From assembly GCA_037447655.1 (NCBI GenBank), contig JBBHKE010001980.1, positions 126,001 to 190,000 on the forward strand: a stretch of 64,000 nt of DNA, given 5' to 3'. The notes under the pieces were generated by a model. The model did no database searches and had not been told where the DNA came from. It was given only the letters and a program-made list of their open reading frames with translations. Below, piece after piece: positions 55,338 to 64,000 of the stretch (the first letter of the stretch is position 1; each line of letters starts with the position of its first letter). Both the position numbers and the translations under genes were made by a program. The DNA comes from Zygnema cylindricum. Its lineage: Eukaryota > Streptophyta > Zygnematophyceae > Zygnematales > Zygnemataceae.

Positions 55338-57120
55338 ATCTTCGGTCGGGTTGTAATTGCACCACGGCCTCCATAGTGGATGATCCCGCCATTGAGACAA
55401 AGGAAAGATGCTCAGTGGTAGCGGCTGCAAAGTTACGCGGTATATTTGCACCCAACCCCTCTCCGTTAGGCATTGTTGTTTCCTCCCCTTCCCGCTGAAG
55501 AGGAGATTCCGGTCTAGGTACCAGTGAAGTCCTAGGAGCTTGCGTCGCAAGAGGAGTTGCTTGACCCTGTGGTTGCCCTCCAGTAGAGGAACCTGTCCTT
55601 TGTGGAGGAGCTACCTGTCCACTAAGGATCCCTCTTGGTCTCCGTCTAGCCTCCCGAATGAGAAGCAATTCATGTTCCAGTGCCTGCTTTCTTTCCTTCT
55701 TAAGAGCTTCCCACTCTATGGTGACGGGCCCGCCCCTGCCGTAGCCTAACTCTGTGACTGCAGGATATTTACCAGTTTTTGAGTGTTGCTTATCACACTC
55801 GAGAGATCCGCAATCCCCAAACCCGGTATTTCGGGGTTTGTGGGTCTTAAACGCCACAACCCTTCGGAAGATCAAACAACCGGTGCGGATGGAGACCAGG
55901 AGCTCGGAGAGACCGAGGCGGAAAGGAAGAACGGCTCCACTTTAGGTCAGGGAGCAAACATACCCTTGCTGTCTCGATGGTCGAACCTGTGCACTCTCTT
56001 GGGCTCTGGTAACCCTCGCTTGCTGGTCCCTCCCCGGCCCAGGCCTGAGAGGTAGCCCTGCCACGAGATGGTTTACTGGTTGCAGTGTCCTAAGATTGGG
56101 TGGGCTGATGCTATGAAGTTGACGGCATCCCTTGTTGCTCTCGGACTAAGGTGGAAGAGCCGCTCTCGGACGAACTGCTCATTATCTCCACTACACCTCC
56201 CACAAGACGAACGATCCGGGCTCAGCAGTTCGGGCTACCCGCTGCACCAACTCCTTATTAACCTTCAAATCATGGAGATTGTCAAGGGCTAAGATTTCCT
56301 TGCGACCTAGCCAGTTAGGATCAGCCAAAATCTCAAGATCCATGTACATCTCAGCTATCAGAGCCTTAGATCTTGTATAGCACCCGACCTCGGGAGGGTG
56401 ACCACGGACCGTTTCCTTATGGGCCAACCCCTTTCTACGTGATTTAGTAGATAACGGTCGTCTCTCAATCTTTTCCGAGGCCCGAGCCCTGGCAGAATCG
56501 AACAATGTAGGGAAGTTCTCAAGAAGAAAAAGCAGGCGGAGGTGGAGGAGAGGGTTGCCTCATTGGCTGTTTTGGAGGAGTCTCAACTGTAATAGCCGGA
56601 GGCATCATTCTTTTAAAAAACTGCTGTATGTTTGAAGGTGAGGCAAAGGGGACTGATTCCTCGGGCATCTGTGACTCTTCCTCCAGTGCAAACGTATCTT
56701 GACTACCCTGCTCCTTAGATCCGAATTCCAGAGCTTTTTTTTCCTAAGCTTCTCCCCCTCCCATCGAGTGATGGCTAGTGGACAGAACTCTCGGAACTAT
56801 CGTTAACGAGAACCGTAACTCCTCTCAATAACTGAGGGTCCCAAAATTGGAATCTCTTATCCCCTCTAATCCGAAGGAGACAGCTGGCTATTTCAGTCCT
56901 GTGCTGATCCGCTCGAAGTCATCCAAATGTGTCCTCAAAACCTATTGTTCTGGTACAAAAGATTCTAGCAGTTTGTTCCGACGGGACCGCCGCCGAAGCA
57001 AAAAGGACTAGCAAGGAGGACCAAATAAACTTCCACGTTGAAATAATGAAATTAAAAAGAATTGGTTGTTTCAGATTTAACAATATCACCTTGCCCCATA
57101 AAATGGAATAAAAGATAGAA
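55338..57120 (-). pseudogene. Gypsy element G: N-terminal region, degraded
   Basis: Minus-strand reading contains EWEALKKERKQALEHELLLI (coiled-coil-like), PPQRTGSSTGGQPQGQATP and MEAVVQLQPDRR, which continues in frame across the C insertion into QHFSLGLPTRQPSPP at 48.3 kb. Above 55.9 kb only patches such as RSKALIAEMYMDLEILADPN remain. A sequence TGGTGCCACCGGGGG (complement of 57206-57192) could be a tRNA primer-binding site of G, but no LTR was recognised beside it. Confidence 0.5.
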
Positions 57121-57209
57121 TTAATAATGATAGCAAAGCAAGCTCAACCTACCCCGGAAAGCCAAGCTCACACAAAGAGAAGACGAAATATCCCCCGGTG
57201 GCACCAAGA

Positions 57210-58739
57210 ACAGGTACGATCCCCAAATCGAAATCGACTAGACTCTTTTCAGTTTCAATGGAAAAAGTCAAAATCGCCCAAAAGGATGGATAGTGCCAAC
57301 GAACTGCCCGAACTACGACCTCCAAACAAGACAAATCCAAACCAAGATGGCAATATAGTCAAACACTCAAGCAAGACAAAGATTCTTCCAAAAAGAAGGT
57401 TTGTTTAGATTTTTCGGAGGGTTATCACAAGAGACAGTACTGAAACAGCAACTTGTCTCTTTCGGCCCCAAGTGCCTTATACATCAAAGTTTGTCAAATC
57501 GTAGGTCCAAAAGTCAAAGCTGTACTACTAGCCAATGAGCAGTAAGCAAATGACAAATTAATCCGTACTACGCTTGGGGCAAAAAGTTATGCACCGGACT
57601 GCGGCTAGATCCGCGGCCGGAAGTTATTATTTGTTCCACTATTATAAGACAAAAAACTGAAAATGACACAAAAGTGCTATACTTTGACCGAAGGTAATTA
57701 ATGGACCAAAAGCTAGCTGAACGTGAACTAAATTCCTATTGACAGCTAACAGCATAATCTAGACGACAATCTGAAAGTTTACGTGGCAATCCACAATGTA
57801 CCCCCCACGAGGGCTGGAGTAAACTGGTCCTATGTAACGGAATTGCAATATGTGAGACGAAATAACTTGGTCGTCCGGCCTCCGTTAGGCGTGAAATAAA
57901 GTACGTTCCACTTAGTTTAGAAAATAAAAGAATCTTGTCCAGTTGGGTACACTCTTTACTTGGTACTCTGATGACCGTACAAGGTTGAAAGGGCCCGGCA
58001 ATCCTTGGTTATATAAAGGTGTGCCTGTAAAGCACGCGAGCTTGACAGCGGTCCCAATTAACGTACGAAAATGTACGCAAACCTCTAGAGTTTACTGGCA
58101 CTCCGCTCCATTGTGTGGGGCCAGTAAACAACCTTTCAAAATTATGATTCGTGCCACGTACTTGGTATTTACATTTGGAAAATCAAAATAAATTCTTCAA
58201 CGGAAAATCTGAACAATAACATCTGTGACAGCCGAGGTAGTTAATGATTCATACAAAAAGTTTGCCCCAGATTTTAATTTTGAAAATGGAAATCAAAATT
58301 TCAAAACAAAATGGCAAAAATTCGTCGCAAAATTTAAAGGTCGGTGGATGTCAGACAAAGCGTGCGATGATACTTTCGGTTGACATACATCCAACGTGGC
58401 ATGTGCCACGTCGCCCGTACGACGTGTAGGTCTGTGATAGCTTGTTTGAAGTAAATTTTTTTTTTGCCATTTCACGTGTTCTCACTCTTCTCGTCCAGTG
58501 TGAAGCAACTCTCCTAGCGAATGAGAGTTTTTGCACACAAGACGATTTGCGTGATTTCTTCGCGGATCTCAAAAAGTGAAAAATCTAACTGTTGATACTT
58601 ACGCCTATAAAGTTTGGAGCGTGTCGACAACATTTCAATAAGCATGTTTCTTCTAACAAAAAAAAAATTGTATGAATGTGTACAATAACGTACGGCGTCC
58701 AGTAAACAACCCCATTTTTCACCTAATGGAATCTTACCC
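57210..58739. other. Non-coding stretch ending in an M3-family right end
   Basis: No gene seen. The last part (CAGTAAACAACCCCATTTTTC, ACCTAATGGAATCTTACCC ending at 58739) is a right terminus like the M3 copy at 16394-17163. Its left end is not resolved. Confidence 0.45.
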
Positions 58740-58742
58740 TGA

Positions 58743-59417
58743 GGGTGGCCTTCCATTAGCAAAAAAGTGGGGTAATTACTGAGGGTCGTACCGTTTCGTT
58801 CAGTTGCGTACCATTTTTTTCCAATAAAAACATCTTTACGGAAATATCTCTAATATTGTAGGCGTAAAAGCTGACCGTCGGATGCCATTACATTTTTTTT
58901 CCGAGACGCCACGTCGTCAACCCTACAGTTTGTGGCGACCGTGGACAAGGAGGACACTTTGCACACACTAAACGTGTGAAAATGGGCCCCGTTGAAAAGG
59001 AAAAAAAACCCTCGATGAGCGAGCTAAGGTGCTTACACGTCGCATGGGCCATGTGCCTTCCGCAAGGGTGGAGGTAAATCCGCCGAAATTATCCCGTCAA
59101 GCTCCCACCACCAAAGTTTGCCACCGTTTTTTTGTCGTTGCGTTTTGAAATTTTGGATAGTAGATTATAATGCTCTTTGTACGAGTCATTAGTTACCTCA
59201 TTTTGTACAGATATTACCTCCGCTCGTACAGAAATTGCGTTCAAACTTTGCATTCGATAATATTTCAAGATTTTACACATCTTATATTAACCTACGTGTT
59301 ACCAACCAGAATGAGCCAAACAAATAAAAAGTGGTTTACTGACGCGACCTAATGGAAGGCACACCCTTCAGTAAACTTTTCCGTACAATTACTGAAACGC
59401 CTACTAGAAGGTCACCG
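58743..59417. mobile_element. M3-family MITE copy, about 675 bp, TGA target duplication
   Basis: The left end GGGTGGCCTTCCATTAGC and the right end GCCTACTAGAAGGTCACCG are imperfect inverted copies, flanked by TGA at 58740-58742 and 59418-59420. Subterminal AAAAGTGGGGT and CGTACAATTACTG match the 796-bp copy at 54229. Confidence 0.7.
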
Positions 59418-61302
59418 TGAGTCGATGTTCCAACACGTAGAGCATGCAAACCACGTGTTCTCAATTCAGTGGCACCACGTAATCAACGATCCATATTGAA
59501 TATCTTTCAAAATTTTCACACCGACAAATTTCACTATAAGTCTTCACTTGCGTACCATGTACCTCTGCACGAAGTCGTCATAGGACATAACTTTTGTATT
59601 TTTTGCAAACGCCAATCTTCTACGCCAACTCATTAATTGGGGTTCCTACATTCGAACATGACCAAAAACCCTTTGCCGGAAATAGTGTGACAAACAAGCG
59701 TTGCCATATATGGCGTGACAAATGACCGTTTCAAGATTATTTTTATTATTGTCAATTGCATTTTTTCAAAGTACATACCATGGGCAAATCTTGTGATTTT
59801 TTATTGGTTGTTCATTGTGACACGTAGCATAATCGTCAAACGTGTCCCAATTCATTTTATTTTTTTGTTGACAACCCACCTCTTATAGCAACGTTGTCAA
59901 ATACAGAGAAAAAATGAAGCGAACGTCTCGCTAATGAATATCTAACGGTTAGTGTTACCTCCCAAACCTTCAAAAAGTATTGGCAAGATTCATTTTAATG
60001 TTGTTTTGCATTTAAAAACAAATAAGCGGTACGGTTTGGTACGAATAGGCGCGGATTTCTATAAGCTACCCCACTTTTCGATAGATGAAACTTGACCCTA
60101 AATAAGTAAAATAAAAGTTATTGCAAAACTTGCCATGAAGAAACTAGTTGGGTAGAAAAGGGGGGTGGAAGCATTTAAACAATAAGAGGGACAAAGAGGA
60201 AGTGGGCAAGATTAAAAAAAAAAGACAGCGTTAACTAAACCAATTCCTTATAAATGCTAACTAGTGAAAGATTGAGAAAATAGGCAGTCCGATGATAGAC
60301 ATGAAGTTCAAAGGCGATAATAGTCATGAAGTTCAAAGGCAGATAACACAATATTCACTCACGAACAAGCTTTTTTTTATGTTTCAACCTTTCTCTTAAA
60401 CATTTCACTTTCATACTAAATCATTCCTTTGACTCTCGGTTGCAAACCCCTTTTGGGCGTAGGGAAACGTGACAAGATCCTCATAATGAGAGTGGTTATG
60501 TGGTTTACAAAAGACAAGGCCTTGTACGTCCGTACCATATGTTAAAATTCTCTCTTTTAGAAAAGGAAAGGAAAAACTTGCAACAATGAAGGGGGTCAAA
60601 CGAAAAACCTCTTGTGCATTGAGCCACCTATTTAAATGGTGCTACATATTGATCACCCTTCCAAAGTTGCTTCGTATAATGATAAATGTCACGGAAAATT
60701 TTGGTGTGTGGATATGCAATATGCAAGCCATTTAGAATAAAGGACAATATGAACAAAGCAAGTTCGTAGCCCATGCTCGTAAAGTTAAAGCCAAATAAGG
60801 CATCCTTAAAACAATACTTTGGCTTGTGGTAGTCACAACTTTAAAGGTGGCAACAACACCTTATGGACCTCCTAGAGGCAATATAAAAGAGATTATCCTA
60901 AGATAAAGATGAAGAACATTAAAAAGTACATATGCCACGAGGCATGTATGAGCTTTAAAAATTCGCATTTCGATCAACTTTGTCAAGGCGTTCGCCACAT
61001 CCACCAAATGGGGTACCCTATCCGGATGTACACCCAGAATAACTCACATCATAATCTTTTGTGATAACAACTTCAGTTAGTATGTTGGAAAATGGTTGTG
61101 GTATGATCTTTAGAGTTTTAAACACGTAATGTGAGCCACAGACTTAATATATCACTCTTTTGGTAGCTTTAAAACTAATTTATCCAATTCGCTCAAAAAG
61201 CGGAACAAGTCGTGTTATGTTGAGAAGTTATATAAAATTATAGTAAAGGTGTCATTAGTCGCCTCAAAAACTAGGTTAAACAAGTGACACAAGCCTTGAG
61301 AT
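59418..61302. other. Unassigned region with another M3-like end and possible coding relic
   Basis: A lone M3-type right end (CTACCCCACTTTTCG to TTGACCC, 60066-60098) is present without a clear left end. The rest is AT-rich. Minus-strand frames at 60628-60834 and around 60.85-61.29 kb look protein-like but broken (see findings). No intact gene. Confidence 0.4.
60628..60834 (-). pseudogene. Possible coding relic, unknown family
   Basis: An open stretch of about 68 codons without an ATG start encodes KYCFKDALFGFNFTSMGYEL and, near its end, PHTKIFRDIYHYTKQLWKGD. Composition is protein-like. Neighbouring frames upstream contain LCHLFNLVFEATNDTF and VDVANALTKLIEMRIF. A decayed transposase is one possibility; I do not recognise it. 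Confidence 0.25.
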
Positions 61303-61677
61303 TGTTGAAATTTATATATTTTTTAGGTCTGTATTGGAAAAATAAATAGAGTGTTGAAAAGAGGTGACTAATAGTTCACTTCTATATTTTAGTTTGAATG
61401 TAAAGAGAGAGAAAGAGAGGACCAAAGGCACGCCATGGTAGCCGCATCATTTAGAAAAAGGCAAAATGAATTAGAAAGTATTTTACTAGTTTTAGCAAAA
61501 TAATGCCTCATGCCGGATTTGGACCGGGGTCTGTAGGCTACAAATACACCAACTATCCATTATGACTCTAACGAAACGATACATGTGAAACATTTCACGC
61601 ATATTTACCTATTGATTCAAAGGACTAATTCGCAGCAGACTAACAAAATATATAAATTTCAACAATCTCAAGGCTAT
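61290..61677. repeat. Inverted repeat, arms about 33 bp, at the B1 LTR start
   Basis: AAGCCTTGAGATTGTTGAAA (from 61291, including host flank plus LTR start) recurs inverted at about 61642-61674, extended through ATTTATATATTTT. The spacer is about 310 bp. Confidence 0.85.
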
Positions 61678-62408
61678 GGAAGCGAATCGAAGCCCTATAA
61701 ATATAACTGATCGGACGGCCACCATTACAGCCGCCACCCGCAATAAGCTTTTGGCGGCCTTTGGGGATAGCGTCACGGGGTGCCACGTGGCGCCACATTA
61801 TTTGACACCAAAGAAGATGGGAGGAGGAACCATGGCTCCCGATTTGGCACATGTCACCTTGTAGACCATGTCGTACAATGGCCGTACAATAAGTACATCG
61901 CCCATCGTACCTTCTTGTACTATATAGTGTTCCTATTGCACTAGGGTTTAGTAGTAGGTAGTCATGAGTAGGCTGACTAAGACTTAGTGATATTTCGGTA
62001 CCTCTCTCTAAGAGAGCTTGTAACTATAAAGGTCATCTTTGACCAGCCATAACTTAATGCTCGGGTGAGCAAATTCAGTGATTCTTTTTGCTGCGGTGCT
62101 GCGGACTCAGGGGAGTCTAGGCTACACAGGGGTGTAGTCGGTCAGAGGTTTTTGCGTGCCAGGGTGGCACTTATTCAGTGGGAAAGTCAAAGTGGGGGAT
62201 TCTGTCCAAAACACATATTCAAGCTTTGAATTTTGTGGTGGAACTGAGCACACACAAGGTCTTATCTTCACAGGGGTGAAGTTGTATTGGGATTTTGATT
62301 ATCAAGGGATCATTCATTTGGGTTTACATCAACTTGGAGTCGGCACTATCTAGATAAGCTTCTATTGGATCTGTGAATTCTGTGGGCAATGGAGCCCATA
62401 GAATTTCA
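61303..62408 (+). repeat. 5' LTR of B1
   Basis: 1106 bp, TGTTGAAATTTATAT to AGAATTTCA. Its 3' third (GATTCTTTTTGCT, GACTCAGGGGAGTCT, GGTCAGAG) is homologous to family-A LTRs, so families A and B are related. TATATAG box near 61920. Confidence 0.85.
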
Positions 62409-64000
62409 GGTTATGGGCCCACCATCTAGGGTGCCTATGTTCGATGGAACAGACTTCACTTATTGGGAGTTTATTATAGAGGGATTTCTTTTCGAGAAGC
62501 ACTTATGGGGAATTGTTTCGGGACAAGTGAGATGTCCGCCACCTGGCTTTGGAGGAGGTTACTATTAAGAATCATCTGAGGCTGCCCAGAATATCAACCG
62601 GAGTTCAGATGAATCAAAAGGTGAGGGAAAAACCTTTCCGTGGATGGGGAAATAGGGGAGAAGGATAAAGGGACACTTATGGTGAGGGGAGCTATACTCT
62701 CCGTCACATCTTCACTTAGAGGGGTTATAAGTAAAACTGAAGAAAATGATAGTAAAATTTGGGAGTATAAAAATACTATAGCAAAACATCTTATACTTAG
62801 ATATGTGTCCAAGTCCATAGCTATTACCCTTTTAAGTCTTACCAAGTCTTCGGAAATATGGGAAACACTAAGGCAAATTTATAAGAGTGAGACTATTCAG
62901 AGGCAGCAGTTAGTAAAACAGGAAATAGAGGCCTATGTTTATAAAGGCAGTAACATGATAGAGTTTTGCAATGATATTGTTGCGTTATATGTTGAGCTTG
63001 CTAGTGCAGGATATGTAGAATCTGAGGAGAGAAAGATTAATACACTACTCATGAAACTCCCAGATGAATACGAAAACATCATTAATCGTATGCAGGCAAT
63101 GGGTGGCTCCTCATGGACTTGGAGCTTTACCGTGGGGATAATTCTTGTGAGGGAAAGCACTTTGGAGCTTCGTAGGGGAAGTGAGAGGGTAACTGCATTT
63201 ACAGCTGGTGGTGATTGGCGGAAGCGTGATGAGAGGATTGGCGGTGACGAGGGGAAGCGTGATGAGAGGAAGAAAGACGAGGGTAAACCTTATCGCAACT
63301 TTGGTGGAAAGAGAGGGAGAGGAAAAGAAATGGGAGCTTTGAAAAAGGGTGTTTGCTTCTTTAGTAGAGAACCGTGTCACTATATGGAGGAGTGTCCTTG
63401 TTTGGAAGAACTTAGAAGTTGGAATGTGAAAGAGAAGGAAGAAAGGGAAGAGCAGAAAGAGGATAAAGAAATCTTAGAGCTTCTCCACATTGGTAGAATG
63501 GAGAAGAGAGAAAAGTACACAGAAATTCCACGAAAGCAACAATGTGCTTGTGGAGGTATAAGGGAAGTAAAGGGAAGGGAGGTACTTAAAGGAGTTAGAC
63601 ATGATGTGGATGTCAAGTGGTATAGAAAGTCAGATCTAGAATCCATAATTGAAAAAGGGAAAAATAAAAATAATGAGGATAATTTAATAGATATTTTGGA
63701 AACAGAAAACTGGTCTGAAAGGGAGACTTCAACGGCTTTCGAGGAAAGGGGAGAAGTAAATATAGAGGGAGTTTTAAAAGATAGGGGAGAAGAGGAATAT
63801 TTAATGAAAGGTTTAGGGGAGGAGAAATATTTATTGGGAATAAAAATAGAAACTGATAGCGGAAAAAATTCCATGGGAGAGAGTGAGGAAAGTTCAGAAA
63901 ATGGGGTGAGTATCATGGATAAAAATATGAGTACGGAAGACGTAGATCTTATGAGGAACTTGGTAGGGACACTTGTTTTTTGGGAAAATTTGGGGGGTAA
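62389..64000 (+). pseudogene. B1 gag, partly disrupted, running off the window
   Basis: ATG at 62389 inside the LTR (MEPIEFQVMGPPSRVPMF), copia gag start FTYWEFIIEGFLFEKHLWG, then a stop after GGGYY near 62565. A long frame resumes at 62679 (ATG) and is open to 64000: gag body (GSNMIEFCNDIVALYVELAS), KRDER repeats, zinc-knuckle region CFFSREPCHYMEEC and a charged tail. The second zinc-binding Cys of CCHC is Ser here, whereas the A2 insert copy keeps CFCCREPGH. This gag differs from family A and is long-tailed like D gag. Confidence 0.75.
62409..62421 (+). other. Primer-binding site of B1 (half-tRNA-iMet)
   Basis: GGTTATGGGCCCA, perfect match to the complement of the initiator tRNA-Met anticodon region, directly after LTR end TTTCA. 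Confidence 0.85.

Larger units (their letters stand above)
61303..64000 (+). mobile_element. Copia element B1 (family B), truncated by window edge
   Basis: 5' LTR 61303-62408, primer-binding site 62409-62421, then gag to the window end. No protease or pol is reached within 1.6 kb, so whether it is autonomous cannot be seen. Confidence 0.85.

Noticed and set aside
57190-57206. Candidate gypsy primer-binding site (TGGTGCCACCGGGGG on the minus strand) with adjoining 5' LTR
   Set aside because: No LTR ending in CA next to it and no matching 3' LTR near 17.2-17.6 kb could be found by eye, so it is only mentioned as a possibility.

Overview
This window is eukaryotic nuclear DNA, most likely from a green-lineage organism. 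It holds intron-rich host genes, many Ty1/copia elements, Ty3/gypsy fragments, MITEs (short non-autonomous DNA transposons) and abundant simple repeats. A cytosine DNA-methyltransferase domain inside a Ty3/gypsy polyprotein, an arrangement reported from charophyte algae and dinoflagellates, makes a charophyte (for example a Chara- or Klebsormidium-like alga) the best guess. The species is inference.

Region 1 (1-17.2 kb) holds two convergent host genes. A plus-strand gene enters from the left edge and ends at 5270; its exons were joined by eye from splice sites and matching phase, and its family is not recognised. A minus-strand gene of ten exons (15902 down to 7024) encodes a complete 368-residue membrane fatty-acid-desaturase-like protein. 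Its introns are packed with microsatellites, purine/pyrimidine tracts, a telomere-like tract and small terminal-inverted-repeat transposons. The 300 bp upstream of its ATG is dense in GTAC tetranucleotides.

Region 2 (about 17.3-57.1 kb) is a nest of retrotransposons. The oldest layer is a minus-strand Ty3/gypsy element (called G) now split into four blocks: N-terminal and gag blocks at 55.3-57.1 and 46.2-48.3 kb, protease, DNA methyltransferase, RT and RNase H at 30.7-35.3 kb, and integrase at 17.6-18.9 kb. Three copia elements split it. A1 (18924-30670) contains the minus-strand element A2 (22019-27276), which itself holds a chimeric family-B insert. D (35342-46160), a gag-only element with an intact 520-residue ORF, contains A4 (38730-45202). 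C (48310-55337) has a 796-bp MITE in its 3' LTR. Most junctions show target-site duplications.

Region 3 (57.1-64 kb) holds more MITE copies, an unassigned stretch with possible decayed coding sequence, and the 5' LTR and gag of copia element B1, which runs off the right edge.

The copia families A, B, C and D share two features. Their primer-binding site matches the anticodon region of initiator tRNA-Met (half-tRNA priming, as in Drosophila copia and Ty5). Their gag ORF starts inside the 5' LTR and reads through the primer-binding site. Nearly all retroelement coding regions are damaged; D gag is the clear exception.
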